Notes: generated from the sequence alone by a model not told the origin. Numbered from the stretch's first letter, positions 1-8,385 are shown. The stretch is DNA of 64,000 nt from Amycolatopsis albispora (GCF_003312875.1 NZ_CP015163.1:4402001-4466000), one strand, 5' to 3'. Made by a program: numbers and translations.

Positions 1-543
1 CACGCCGACCACGATGACCAGCAGCACGGCCGCTCCGGCAAACCAGATCCACACCGGCGGGCTGTTGTCCTCGACGGCCAGCACGCCGACGCCCTGACTG
101 GTCGTCTCCGGCGGTGCCGACGTCGGCGTGTTCGGCACGGCGGGCGCGGACGAAGGAGCCGCGCCCGCCGCCGGCGCGGCCTCCTTGGTCAGGGTGAAGC
201 GGGTGGTGCCGTTGACCGTGTGCCCGTCGGCGCTGGTGACCTCGTAGTTCACCGCGTACTCCCCCGCCGGGCCGACCGGCGTGACCGGCACGGTCAGCAC
301 CGGGCCCTTGGCGGCGAGCGTGCCGACCTGCCACTGCGACGCGTTCGGCCCGGTCACGGTGACCTTGCTGGTCTCGACCTTCACCAGCTCGCTGAACCGC
401 AGCGTGAGCTGGCTGGGGGCGGCGTCCAGCGTGGCGCCCTGCGCCGGGTCGCTGGACTCGAGCTTGGTGTGCGCGCCCGCCGCACCGGCGGTGGCCAGCA
501 GGGCGAAGGCGGTCAGCAACAGCGACACGGCGGTGCGCTTCAT
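1..543 (-). CDS. CopC-domain copper-resistance protein (C-terminus cut by window edge)
   Basis: Secreted, membrane-anchored CopC/YcnJ-type copper-binding protein, presumably handling copper outside the membrane. The start at 543 gives a signal peptide (MKRTAVSLLLTAFALLATAG) cleaved before AHTKL, which leaves an exported His near the new N-terminus, as in CopC copper sites. The CopC beta-sandwich follows (LRFSELVKVETSKV, then the ending SADGHTVNGTTRFTL, whose Asp-Gly-His is the other usual ligand). A Pro/Ala/Thr-rich linker of about 35 residues leads to a hydrophobic segment (WIWFAGAAVLLVIVV) that runs off the window at base 1. The reading frame is open for all 181 codons seen. The family is clear; the copper role is inferred from the family. 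Confidence 0.88.
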   Translation of the reverse strand, partial: MKRTAVSLLLTAFALLATAGAAGAHTKLESSDPAQGATLDAAPSQLTLRFSELVKVETSKVTVTGPNASQWQVGTLAAKGPVLTVPVTPVGPAGEYAVNYEVTSADGHTVNGTTRFTLTKEAAPAAGAAPSSAPAVPNTPTSAPPETTSQGVGVLAVEDNSPPVWIWFAGAAVLLVIVVGV

Positions 544-651
544 CTCGGGTTTCTCCTCGAGGTCGTCGGCATCCGCCCATTCTCCCTCAGCCCTGGGTAT
601 GACAACCGCCGGTTCGAGGTTTCCGGCGGGCTCCCGGGCTAGGTTCGACCC

Positions 652-1740
652 GTGCCGAAACTCCACCTCCTGCTCGCCGACGCGGTCGCGGCCGCACTGG
701 TCACCGCGGCCTACTTCGGTTTCCAGGACGGCGGCGAGCCGTTCTGGGTGGTGGCGCTGGTGGTCGCGGCCATCGGCCCGCCGCTCGCGGTCCGCCGGTG
801 GTGGCCGCTGCCCGTGCTGGCGGTGGTCGCGCTGGGCTCGTTCGCCGCGCTCCTGCTCGACCTGACCAGGGAACCGCTGCTGCCGGTGTCGTTCGTGCTG
901 TACGCGGTCGGCCTGCTGGTCCCGGCGGCACGGGCGATCCCCGCGCTGGTGACCACGCTGATCGGCACGGCGACGGTGCTGCTCGTCGCCTCGCCCGACT
1001 CGCTCTTCGGCGCCCCGGTCGAAGCCACGGTCATGCTGTGGGTGTTCCTGTGCGCGGCCTGGGCCGCTGGACGAGCCGTGCGGGTCGTGCGAGCCCGCGA
1101 GGCACGGCGGGAAGCCCGGCGCGCCGAGGAAGCGCTCACCGGCGAACGCCTGCGCATCGCCCGCGAACTGCACGACGTGGTCGCGCACAGCATGAGCCTG
1201 ATCGCGGTGAAGGCTTCGGTCGCCAACCACGTCGCCGAGCAGGACCCCGGCGAAGCGCGCGACGCGCTGCGGATCATCGAGGAGACCAGCCGCGGCACGC
1301 TCACCGAACTGCGCCGCCTGCTCGGGGTGCTGCGCAGCCCGGACGGCGCGGAACTGGCGCCGGCGCCCGGAATCGACGGTCTCGGCAAGCTCGCCGAGCA
1401 CGCGCGCGAAGCCGGGATCGACGTCAAGCTGAGCGTGGACCACGCAGAGCTGCCGGAGAGCCTGAGCCTGTCCGTGCACCGGATCGTCCAGGAATCGCTG
1501 ACCAACGTGGTCAAGCACGCCGCCGCGAAGCACTGCGAGGTGGTGATTTCGGTGGACGAGCACAACGTCCGGATCGAGGTGACCGACGACGGCCGCGGCC
1601 CCGGCGCCGGTTCGGGCGGGCACGGTCTGCTCGGCATGCGTGAACGCGTGATGATGTACGGCGGTGCCTTCGAAGCGGGCGCGGCACCCCCCGGCGGTTT
1701 CCGCGTGCACGCCCGCCTGCCTCGTGAGGTGAACCCGTGA
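652..1740 (+). CDS. two-component sensor histidine kinase, HisKA_3 (NarL/DesK) type
   Basis: Membrane sensor kinase of 362 residues. About five hydrophobic segments (residues 5-145) form the sensor. A short charged helix rich in Arg and Ala follows, then the HisKA_3 phosphoacceptor box ARELHDVVAHSMS (His near residue 175). The C-terminal ATPase domain has N-box VQESLTNVVKH, G1 box DDGRGPG and G2 box GHGLLGMRERV. There is no large periplasmic loop, so the stimulus is probably sensed within the membrane. The GTG start follows a divergent gap with the CopC gene. The stop overlaps the start of the response regulator by 4 bp (GTGA), so the two are translationally coupled and are almost certainly cognate. 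The signal is unknown. Confidence 0.93.
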   Translation: MPKLHLLLADAVAAALVTAAYFGFQDGGEPFWVVALVVAAIGPPLAVRRWWPLPVLAVVALGSFAALLLDLTREPLLPVSFVLYAVGLLVPAARAIPALVTTLIGTATVLLVASPDSLFGAPVEATVMLWVFLCAAWAAGRAVRVVRAREARREARRAEEALTGERLRIARELHDVVAHSMSLIAVKASVANHVAEQDPGEARDALRIIEETSRGTLTELRRLLGVLRSPDGAELAPAPGIDGLGKLAEHAREAGIDVKLSVDHAELPESLSLSVHRIVQESLTNVVKHAAAKHCEVVISVDEHNVRIEVTDDGRGPGAGSGGHGLLGMRERVMMYGGAFEAGAAPPGGFRVHARLPREVNP

Positions 1741-2393
1741 TCCGTGTGCTGGTGGCCGACGACCAGGCCCTGCTGCGCGGCAGTTTCCGCGTGCTGGTGA
1801 ACAGCGCGCCGGACTACCAGGTGGTCGCCGAAGCCGGGAATGGGGCCGAAGCCGTCGAACTGGCCAGGCGCGAGCAGCCGGACGTGGTGCTGATGGACGT
1901 GCGCATGCCGGAAGTCGACGGCATCGAGGCCACGCGCCGGATCAGCCAGGAGACCAGCGGGGTGCGCGTGCTCATGCTGACCACCTTCGACCTGGACGAA
2001 TACGTGTTCGCCGCGTTGCGCGCGGGCGCGAGCGGGTTCCTGCTCAAGGACACCCCACCGGCGGACCTGCTGTCCGCGATCGGTGTGGTCGCGGCGGGCG
2101 ACAGCCTGCTCGCCCCGGCCATCACCCGGCGGCTGATCGAGGAGTTCACCCGGCAGGGCGGCTCGGCACAGCGCCCATCCCGCGAACTCGACCTGCTCAC
2201 CACGCGCGAACGCGAGGTGCTGACGCTGGTCGCGCGCGGGCTGTCCAACACCGAACTCGGCGAGCACCTGCGCGTCAGCCAGGCGACGGTGAAAACCCAC
2301 ATCGGCCACCTGCTGGCCAAGCTGCACGCCCGCGACCGGGCGCAGCTGGTGATCGCCGCCTACGAAAGCGGGCTGGTCACTCCGGCGCGATGA
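1737..2393 (+). CDS. LuxR/NarL-family response regulator
   Basis: DNA-binding response regulator of 218 residues, partner of the kinase just upstream. The receiver domain (1-120) has the acidic pocket VADDQ, the phosphoacceptor Asp in VVLMDVRMPEVDG (about residue 54), and the switch Thr and Lys in MLTTF and LLKDTPP. The C-terminal LuxR helix-turn-helix (about 148-212) carries LTTREREVLTLVARGLSN and VKTHIGHLLAKL. The ATG overlaps the kinase stop. The 3' end overlaps the convergent methyltransferase gene by 17 bp. Targets cannot be read from the sequence; autoregulation or control of the divergent CopC gene would be natural guesses only. Confidence 0.94.
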   Translation: MIRVLVADDQALLRGSFRVLVNSAPDYQVVAEAGNGAEAVELARREQPDVVLMDVRMPEVDGIEATRRISQETSGVRVLMLTTFDLDEYVFAALRAGASGFLLKDTPPADLLSAIGVVAAGDSLLAPAITRRLIEEFTRQGGSAQRPSRELDLLTTREREVLTLVARGLSNTELGEHLRVSQATVKTHIGHLLAKLHARDRAQLVIAAYESGLVTPAR

Positions 2394-3555
2394 CCTCGGC
2401 GCGGCAGAGGAAGGCGAACGGCGACCGCCCGATCCTGGTGAGCACCACGCTCGCTTCGCTGGTGCCGTTGAGCTTCATCCGGCGCCGCAACGCATCCGGA
2501 TCCACGTCGAGTCCGCGCACCAGGATCTCCAGCCTGCCGATCTCGTGCCGCCGCAGCATCGCCCGCAGGCTTTTCTCCTGGTACGGCCCGTGTTCGAGCA
2601 CGCGGAAGGCACGCACGCCGGGCGGCGGGTGGTCCCCGGTGAGGTAGGCGATCCGCGCGTCGAGCTGCCAGAGGCCGTGCCGCGCGCCGTAGTGGCGGAC
2701 CAGCCCGGCCCGCACCACCGCACCGTCCGGATCGACGATCCACTCCCCTGCCGGCGCCACCGGCACCTCGTCCGGTTCGGCGTCGGTGATCGTCCACTGT
2801 GTACCGTCCGACCGCAGCACGCTGGCCCGGCGGGACACCGTCGCCGCGTCACCCGCCCACAGGCAGGCTTCGCGCACCTGCCCGTCGAGCGAGACCAGCT
2901 CGATCTCGTCCGCCCACGGCGCCACCTCGGGCGGCAGGCCCGGCGCGCACTTCACCACCAGGTCCCGGCCGCGGTACACGGCGGCCAGTTCGTCCAGCGG
3001 TGGCGCGAAGTCCTCGGGTTTCCAGGTGCGGCGTCCCGACGAATCCCGGCGGGCCGGGTCCGCCACGACCACGGCGTTCCCGTCCCTCGGCCGCAACGCG
3101 TCCGCCTGGAACAGCTCGGCCTCGATCCCGGCCTGGGCGCAGTTGTGCCGCGCCATTTCCAGCCGCACCTCGTCGAGGTCCGAACCGGTGCACGCGCTCG
3201 CCATCTTGGCCAGTTCGACCAGGTCCGCGCCGATCGAGCAGGTGACGTCGTGGACTTCCCGGCCTTCGAGGCGCTTCGCCCGGTGCCGGGCCACCGCCGA
3301 CGCGCTCGCCTGCTGGAGCGCGTCCGCGGTGAACAGCCACCGGTCCGCACCGTCCACTTTGGTCACGGCCTTCCGCCGCAGCAGCACGGTTTCCAGCACG
3401 GCCGCGTAGTGCTCGCCGACCACGCGCTTGGCGGTGGCCACGTCCGCGATCCGGGTGCGGTCGGTCAGCGGCAGTTCCGCGCAAGCGGACAACGCCGCCT
3501 CCCCGGCGCCGGAGCGCAGGAAGGCGACGTCGTCGACGGTGAAGGAATAGGCCAA
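2377..3555 (-). CDS. class I SAM-dependent methyltransferase with THUMP-like C-terminal domain
   Basis: Protein of 392 residues from an actinobacterial family annotated as THUMP-like SAM methyltransferases. The N-terminal third is helical. A Rossmann methyltransferase core follows, with motif I-like VHDVTCSIGADLVELAK (about 133-150), acidic GSDLDEVRL and catalytic-loop-like VVVADPARRDSSGRR (about 190). The DPARR loop resembles the (N/D)PP(Y/F) motif of nucleic-acid methyltransferases. The C-terminal 150 residues form the THUMP-like part and end RSPFAFLCRAEV. Substrate is unknown; modification of RNA is an inference from the THUMP association. It lies just upstream of no other minus gene and is followed 17 bp into the convergent regulator gene, with the next methyltransferase ending one base before its start region. 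Confidence 0.8.
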   Translation of the reverse strand: MAYSFTVDDVAFLRSGAGEAALSACAELPLTDRTRIADVATAKRVVGEHYAAVLETVLLRRKAVTKVDGADRWLFTADALQQASASAVARHRAKRLEGREVHDVTCSIGADLVELAKMASACTGSDLDEVRLEMARHNCAQAGIEAELFQADALRPRDGNAVVVADPARRDSSGRRTWKPEDFAPPLDELAAVYRGRDLVVKCAPGLPPEVAPWADEIELVSLDGQVREACLWAGDAATVSRRASVLRSDGTQWTITDAEPDEVPVAPAGEWIVDPDGAVVRAGLVRHYGARHGLWQLDARIAYLTGDHPPPGVRAFRVLEHGPYQEKSLRAMLRRHEIGRLEILVRGLDVDPDALRRRMKLNGTSEASVVLTRIGRSPFAFLCRAEVIAPE

Positions 3556-4533
3556 CTACAGCCCGGTCGCGGCAGGCGGCTTGGTGCCGGTGATCATCAC
3601 GTTGTAGAACAGCTCACGCGGCAGCACCTTCGCCAGCAGCTTCTTGTCCAAAGCGGACAGCCGCAGCCACAGGTGGTAGGCGAACAGCCGCCACCGCACG
3701 GTCAGCTTCTCCTGCGGCACCGCCGCTTCGAAGGTCCGGATCGGCCAGCCCGCGAGCGCCGCGGCGAACTCCTCGGTCACCGCGCGCACGTCCACCGCGC
3801 CCGCGCCCAGCGCCATGCCCTCGAGTTCCGACGGGTCGAAGGTGTGCAGGTCCACCACGGCCTCCAGGGCCGCCGCCCGCGAGGACTCGTCCAGTTCCTC
3901 CTGCGGCCGCCGCCACGCCGAGAGCGCGGGCAGCTTGGTCACGTTGGTGGTCAGCCACCAGGTGAGCTGGCCGAGCCGCCGCGCGTAGAAGTTGCCGATC
4001 TTGGTCGGCTCCCCGGCGAAGACGAACCGCCCGCCCGGCTTGAGCACGCGCAGCACCTCGCGGAAGGCGGCGGGCACGTCCGGGATGTGGTGCAGCACCG
4101 CGTGCCCCACCACCAGGTCGAAGGTGTTGTCCGGGTACGGGATGCGCTCGGCGTCGGCCACCCGCCCGTCCACGTCCAGGCCCAGGTTCTCCGCGTTGCG
4201 CAGCGCGACCTGCACCATGCCCGGTGAGAGGTCGGTGACCGAGCCCTTCTTGATCACCCCGCCCTGCATCAGGTTCAGCAGGAAGAAGCCGGTGCCGCTG
4301 CCCAGCTCCATCGCCGTCGGGTACGGCGTGTCCTCCTCACCGGCGACCGCGCGGAACACGTCGGTGGCGTAGCTGATGCAGCGCTCGTCGTAGGAGATGG
4401 ACCACTTCTCGTCGTAGGTCCCGGCTTCCCAGTCGTGGTAGAGCACGTTGGCCAGCTTCGGGTCGCCGAACGCGGCCTTGACCTCTTCCTCGGTGGCGTG
4501 CGGGTGCGGCGCCGGGTCGTTCACCTCGGTCAT
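3556..4533 (-). CDS. class I SAM-dependent methyltransferase
   Basis: Cytoplasmic methyltransferase of 325 residues, related to the UbiE/Methyltransf_11 type. Motif I is AMELGSGTGFFLLNLMQGG (about residues 72-90), followed by VTDLSPGMVQVALRNAE, the acidic ADAERIPYPDNTFDLVVG and the post-motif VLRVLKPGGRFVFAGEPTK. The C-terminal 120 residues are helical and unassigned (YARRLGQLTWWLTTNV onwards). The ATG at 4533 is chosen because it follows the stop of the upstream enoyl-CoA hydratase by only 7 bp and has a purine-rich stretch before it. A longer frame runs into the hydratase and is not used. Co-transcription with the hydratase suggests a small-molecule or lipid substrate, which is inference. 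Confidence 0.85.
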   Translation of the reverse strand: MTEVNDPAPHPHATEEEVKAAFGDPKLANVLYHDWEAGTYDEKWSISYDERCISYATDVFRAVAGEEDTPYPTAMELGSGTGFFLLNLMQGGVIKKGSVTDLSPGMVQVALRNAENLGLDVDGRVADAERIPYPDNTFDLVVGHAVLHHIPDVPAAFREVLRVLKPGGRFVFAGEPTKIGNFYARRLGQLTWWLTTNVTKLPALSAWRRPQEELDESSRAAALEAVVDLHTFDPSELEGMALGAGAVDVRAVTEEFAAALAGWPIRTFEAAVPQEKLTVRWRLFAYHLWLRLSALDKKLLAKVLPRELFYNVMITGTKPPAATGL

Positions 4534-4540
4534 GCGCGGC

Positions 4541-5320
4541 TCACTTCCCTTCGAAGGTGGCCTTGCCCGGGCCGTTCTCGATGAACGACTGCATGCCGGC
4601 GGCCTGGTCCTCGGTCGCCCACAGCCCGGCGAACAGCTGGGTCTCCAGCTTGAGGCCGTTGGCCAGGTCGAGGTCGAGCCCGCCGTCGATGGCGGCCTTC
4701 GCCGCACGCAGCGCCACCGCGGGGCCGTTGACGAACTGCGCTGCCCACTTGTGCGCCGCCGCGTACACCTCGTCCGGCGCGACGACCTCGTCCACGATGC
4801 CGAGCGCGAGCGCCTCCTCGGCCTTGACGAAGCGGCCGGTGTAGACGAGGTCCTTGGCCTTGCTCGGGCCGATCAACCGCGCGAGCCGCTGCGTGCCACC
4901 GGCGCCGGGGATCACGCCGAGCTGGATCTCCGGCTGACCCACCTTGACGTTGTCACCGGCCACCCGGCGGTCCGCGGTCAGCGCCAGCTCGAGCCCGCCG
5001 CCGAGGGCGTACCCGGTGATCGCGGCGACGGTCGGCTTCGGAATGCCGGCCAGCAGGCTCAGCGAGGTGGACAGCGCTGTGCCGAAGGTCACCATTTCGG
5101 GGTAGGAACGGGCGGCCATCTCCTTGATGTCCGCGCCACCGGCGAAGGTCTTCTCCCCGCCGTAGAGGATCACCGAGCGGATGTCGGCGCGCTCGGTCAC
5201 CTCCCTGGCGGCTTCCGCCAGCTCGGCCTGCACCTGGTTGTTCAGCGCGTTCACCGGCGGGCGGTCCAGCCGGATCGTGCCCACCCCGGCCTCGACCTCG
5301 ACAGCTACGAACTCTCCCAC
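4541..5320 (-). CDS. enoyl-CoA hydratase/isomerase family protein
   Basis: Crotonase-fold enzyme of about 259 residues, probably hydrating enoyl-CoA in beta-oxidation. Family signatures are DRPPVNALNNQ near the N-terminus, the oxyanion-hole segment GEKTFAGGADIKEMA, a second oxyanion segment ITGYALGGGLELALTADRR, and EIQLGVIPGAGGTQRL, which holds the catalytic Glu. The GTG at 5320 is preferred because GAGGAGG lies 6 bp upstream; an ATG at 5326 sits directly on that Shine-Dalgarno and a TTG at 5338 precedes it. It is first in a two-gene unit with the methyltransferase. Confidence 0.9.
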   Translation of the reverse strand: MGEFVAVEVEAGVGTIRLDRPPVNALNNQVQAELAEAAREVTERADIRSVILYGGEKTFAGGADIKEMAARSYPEMVTFGTALSTSLSLLAGIPKPTVAAITGYALGGGLELALTADRRVAGDNVKVGQPEIQLGVIPGAGGTQRLARLIGPSKAKDLVYTGRFVKAEEALALGIVDEVVAPDEVYAAAHKWAAQFVNGPAVALRAAKAAIDGGLDLDLANGLKLETQLFAGLWATEDQAAGMQSFIENGPGKATFEGK

Positions 5321-5378
5321 GCCCATCCTCCTCGGCAAGCTTGACTGGTTCCAGCAGGCTACCGGGCAGTACGCGGAT

Positions 5379-6200
5379 CTACCGGCGACGGGCGAAGTAG
5401 CGGTCGCCCCAGCGCTCCAACACCAGGTCCTGCGCGAAGGTGGCGGATAGGTTCTCGCTGGTCAGCACGTCGTCGACCAGCCCGGACGCGACCGCGCGGC
5501 CGTCACGCAGCAGCAGCGCGTGGGTGAAGCCCGGCGGGATCTCCTCGACGTGGTGCGTGACCAGCACCATCGCCGGTGCGTCCGGGTCCAGGGCCAGCTC
5601 GGACAGCCGCGCCACCAGGTCCTCACGGCCACCGAGGTCCAGCCCGGCGGCGGGCTCGTCGAGCAGCAGCATCTCGGGGTCGGTCATCAGCGAGCGCGAG
5701 ATCAGCACGCGCTTGCGCTCGCCTTCGGACAGCGTGCCGAAGGTGCGGTCGGCCAGGTGCTTGATGCCCATCGCGCCGAGCAGTTCCTCGGCGCGCTCGG
5801 TGTCGAGCGTGTCGTACACCTCACGCCAGCGGCCGAGCACCGCGTACCCGGCGCTGACCACCACATCGCGCACCACCTCGTCGGCGGGCACCCGCGAGGC
5901 GAGCGCGGCCGAGGTGAACCCGATGCGCGGGCGCAGCTCGAACACCGAGACCTTGCCGATCCGTTCGCCCAGCAGGTGCACGGTGCCGGTGGTCGGGTGC
6001 AGTTCGGCGGCGGCCAGGCGGAGCAGGGTGGTCTTGCCGGCACCGTTCGCGCCGAGCACTACCCAGCGTTCGTCGAGTTCCACCGCCCAGTCGAGGTCGG
6101 CGAGCAGGTCGTTCTGGCCGCGCCGCACCCCCACGCCGCTCATCCGCACCACGAGGTCGTCAAGTTCGTTCGGCTGCGTCAGCTCGGTCACGGGCGCCAT
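5379..6200 (-). CDS. ABC transporter ATP-binding protein (stand-alone)
   Basis: Cytoplasmic ATPase of 273 residues with all ABC motifs in order: Walker A GANGAGKTTLLRLAA (about 47-62), a Q-loop region without a clear Gln (RPRIGFTSAALASRVP), signature LSEGERKRVLISRSLM, Walker B PEMLLLDEPAAGLD, and the switch His in VLVTHHVEE. It resembles the YheS/ModF-like single ATPases that are often encoded without a permease, and no membrane partner lies nearby. The ATG at 6200 starts a natural N-terminus (MAPVTELTQPNELDD); longer forms run into the neighbouring regulatory region. Transport substrate unknown. Confidence 0.88.
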   Translation of the reverse strand: MAPVTELTQPNELDDLVVRMSGVGVRRGQNDLLADLDWAVELDERWVVLGANGAGKTTLLRLAAAELHPTTGTVHLLGERIGKVSVFELRPRIGFTSAALASRVPADEVVRDVVVSAGYAVLGRWREVYDTLDTERAEELLGAMGIKHLADRTFGTLSEGERKRVLISRSLMTDPEMLLLDEPAAGLDLGGREDLVARLSELALDPDAPAMVLVTHHVEEIPPGFTHALLLRDGRAVASGLVDDVLTSENLSATFAQDLVLERWGDRYFARRR

Positions 6201-6265
6201 TGTCACCGACGCGGCGGAGCGCACGCGCAACGGCCTACCCCCACCGTGTCCACCGCGTGGAACAG

Positions 6266-6303
6266 CTGACCGGGCGTAGTCGATCTGTGGCAGTATGCCG
6301 GTT
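6266..6303 (+). promoter_or_regulatory. candidate promoter of the cysteine dioxygenase operon
   Basis: CTGACC (6266-6271) and CAGTAT (6291-6296) resemble -35 and -10 boxes, with a long 19-bp spacer. The CAGTAT box ends 7 bp before the GTG at 6304, so transcription could begin at that GTG and give a leaderless mRNA. Moderate to weak match; no experimental support. Confidence 0.4.
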
Positions 6304-6423
6304 GTGAACAGGCCGACAACCGCATGGCGCCGCACCGGGTGGCGCAACATGTGGTCCGACCTGACCGTCGACCTCCTGCTCGTCGCCTCGTGCGGATGTA
6401 CACCCGCGCGGCACGGCGGCTGA
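6304..6423 (+). CDS. short leader peptide with Cys-Gly-Cys, probable cysteine-responsive attenuator
   Basis: A 39-codon frame starts at GTG 6304 and ends at TGA 6421-6423. Near its end it reads TVDLLLVASCGCTPARHGG, with two Cys codons two apart. An internal ATG at 6349 would give a 24-residue version. Its position 93 bp upstream of a cysteine dioxygenase/rhodanese operon matches the known actinobacterial theme of short Cys-rich upstream frames that let ribosomes measure Cys-tRNA and control sulfur genes. The VDL segment also resembles the short leader peptides found before sulfur genes in streptomycetes. No SD precedes it, in keeping with leaderless initiation. The attenuator role is inference from context. 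Confidence 0.6.
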   Translation: MNRPTTAWRRTGWRNMWSDLTVDLLLVASCGCTPARHGG

Positions 6424-6516
6424 CGCCTTCTTTCTCTCTGTTTCGTCCGGGTTCAGCCCGTGCCGCGCGCAGTGCCGTAGTTCATCCCTTTTCCGCACGC
6501 GCCCGGAGGCACCGCC

Positions 6517-7059
6517 ATGACCCAGTCACTCGTTCGTCCCGACTTCGAGATCCACCCCCGCATCACCGACCCGCTGCTCCCCGACCTGCTGCACCCGGAA
6601 CGGCAGCTGTGGACCCCGCGCGAACTGGCCGACCTGACCAGGACGGTGGCCGGTGAGCTGACCGGGAGCCTGCGCACGATCCTCCGGTTCGACGAGGAGC
6701 AACGGTGGTGGGCGCGCCTTGCGCTGACCGACGGGGTCGAGCTGTGGCTGCTGTCCTGGCTGCCCGGCCAGCACACCGCCCCGCACGACCACGGTGGCGC
6801 GGCGGGTTCGTTCACCGTGCTGCAGGGCGAACTGGCCGAGGAGTACCGCTACCCGGGCGGCCCGATCCGCCGCCGGGCGCACTTCGCGGGCGACGGCATC
6901 GGCTTCGGCGCCGGGCGGGCGCACCAGGTGACCGGCGCCGGCGCCACCCCGGCGGCCAGCGTGCACGCGTACTCGCCGCCGCTGGTGCCGACGCGGGAGT
7001 ACCAAAGTCTGGCGGACGTCCCGGCCCAGATCCCGGCTCTCCCGGTGACGCTGGGCTGA
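6517..7059 (+). CDS. cysteine dioxygenase, type I family
   Basis: Cupin enzyme of 180 residues that oxidises cysteine to cysteine sulfinate with Fe(II) and O2. The iron-binding cupin motif is PGQHTAPHDHGGAAGSFTVL (about residues 87-106), and the third His is in the second cupin strand, RAHQVTGAG; conserved ends are SVHAYSPPL. The ATG follows CGGAGG by 7 bp. The stop overlaps the rhodanese start by one base (TGATG), so the two are translationally coupled: dioxygenase removes excess cysteine and the rhodanese handles sulfane sulfur. The Cys-containing leader frame upstream makes cysteine-level control likely. Confidence 0.9.
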   Translation: MTQSLVRPDFEIHPRITDPLLPDLLHPERQLWTPRELADLTRTVAGELTGSLRTILRFDEEQRWWARLALTDGVELWLLSWLPGQHTAPHDHGGAAGSFTVLQGELAEEYRYPGGPIRRRAHFAGDGIGFGAGRAHQVTGAGATPAASVHAYSPPLVPTREYQSLADVPAQIPALPVTLG

Positions 7060-7451
7060 TGAGCATCGAAGACGCGCTGGCCGCCGCTCGCGCCACCCTG
7101 ACCAGGGTGGAGCCCGCGGCGGCGCACCGCATGCAGGCCGAGGGTGCGCTCGTGGTGGACATCCGCCCGCACGCGAACCGCGCCGAGGAGGGCGAGATCC
7201 CCGGTTCCGTGCCGGTGGAACGAATCCACCTCGAATGGCGGCTCGACCCGGCCAGCGAGCACCGCCTGCCCGAGGTGCACGCCGATCTGCCGGTGGTGGT
7301 CGTGTGCAACGAGGGCTACGCCTCCAGCCTCGCCGCCGCCGACCTGAAACGCCTCGGCCTGCACCAGGCGACGGACCTGGTCGGCGGCTACCGTGCGTGG
7401 CGGTCCGCCGGACTGCCGGTGGAGCCGGGCGGTCGCCCCGCCGTGCCGTAG
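7059..7451 (+). CDS. rhodanese-like sulfurtransferase
   Basis: Single rhodanese domain of 130 residues. It has the family aspartate-Ile-Arg motif LVVDIRPHANRAEEGEIPGS, a His-Leu-Glu-Trp segment, and the active-site loop VVVCNEGYASSLAAADLKRLG with the expected catalytic Cys (about residue 85), ending VGGYRAWRSAGLPV. The six-residue loop C-N-E-G-Y-A fits persulfide-type single-domain sulfurtransferases. Translationally coupled to cysteine dioxygenase. The last 64 bp overlap the 3' end of the convergent arginase-like gene, an unusually long overlap. Confidence 0.88.
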   Translation: MSIEDALAAARATLTRVEPAAAHRMQAEGALVVDIRPHANRAEEGEIPGSVPVERIHLEWRLDPASEHRLPEVHADLPVVVVCNEGYASSLAAADLKRLGLHQATDLVGGYRAWRSAGLPVEPGGRPAVP

Positions 7452-8128
7452 TAGTCCAGCAGCTCGTCGACAAGCGGCCCGGCCGCGCGGCTGGCGCCGT
7501 GGCCGGGCTGCCAGCTGCACACCAGCGTCATGGCCACCACGCGTCCCGTGTCCAGCACCCGCCGTGCCGCCTGACGGATCTCCTTGGCGGACGGCCCGCG
7601 CTCGGCCGGGAACCGGAAGCCGGGCACCTCGGCCGGGTCGAGCACGTCCAGGTCGATATGCAGGTAAATGGGCCCATCCGGCACGGTGAGCTCGCCGATT
7701 TCGGCCCTTTGGACTGAATCGGTGGCCGCAAGGAACTCGGCCTCCGGCGGGTCGAGGTCACGAGCACCGACGAGCCACACGGGCCCGACACCTTGGTCCA
7801 GCACCCTGCGCAACGGCATGCCCCCGGGGTAGTTGGAGGCGCTGCTCTGCGGGGTGTGCAGGTCGCCGTGCGCGTCGAACCAGACCACCGCGGGCACCAC
7901 CCCCCTACGCCGCAACCCGGCGACCACACCCAACGCCACCGTGCAATCCCCAGCGATCACGGCTGGTCTGTCGGCGTCAGCGACCGCGTCAGCCACCACC
8001 CCATGAAGCGGCGCGATACGGGACCAAAACTCGCCAGGCGGCATCTCGGCAGTGATGACGCGCCCGGCCCGCTGTGGCAGCTCGGACATCGACTCGTCGA
8101 GGTGATACGGCACCAGCAGTGTGCTCAT
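7388..8128 (-). CDS. arginase/agmatinase-fold family protein with altered first metal ligand
   Basis: Ureohydrolase-fold protein of 246 residues. Metal-binding motifs are WFDAHGDLHTP (about 109-119), and IYLHIDLDVLDPAEVPGF near residue 180, both intact. The first motif, normally GGDHS, reads AGDCTVALG, so the His ligand is replaced by Cys. This changes one of the two manganese sites, and the substrate need not be arginine. The ATG at 8128 is used; a GTG three codons upstream is possible. The C-terminal 15 residues are encoded over the end of the rhodanese gene. Upstream lies the decayed 8.1-9.5 kb region, so its promoter must be close to 8130-8170. Confidence 0.78.
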   Translation of the reverse strand: MSTLLVPYHLDESMSELPQRAGRVITAEMPPGEFWSRIAPLHGVVADAVADADRPAVIAGDCTVALGVVAGLRRRGVVPAVVWFDAHGDLHTPQSSASNYPGGMPLRRVLDQGVGPVWLVGARDLDPPEAEFLAATDSVQRAEIGELTVPDGPIYLHIDLDVLDPAEVPGFRFPAERGPSAKEIRQAARRVLDTGRVVAMTLVCSWQPGHGASRAAGPLVDELLDYYGTAGRPPGSTGSPADRHAR

Positions 8129-8385
8129 CCATTTCACCCTAGGAAGCCACGCCCGGCTCCGCAGCCCCTCCGCGGGCCACCAGCACCGAAGCGCGGAGTC
8201 CACCTCCTGAACGCAGGCCCGAACGCGGAGCCCGGCTGCATAGTGCAGATCGCCTACCCGGGCGCGGGCATCGCAAGCGTCGCCGCGCCTATGGCTTGCG
8301 GAACACGGCCAGCTCACGGCGCAGGCCGCAGCCGCCTTCGAGGCGCTCCTGGCAAAGCCACGGGCATGCCCAACTGCCCAATTCC

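Noticed and set aside
711..2327. Long minus-strand frame opposite the two-component genes
   Set aside because: High GC leaves mirror frames open; composition is His/Arg/Gly-rich with no domain, while the plus genes have complete motifs.
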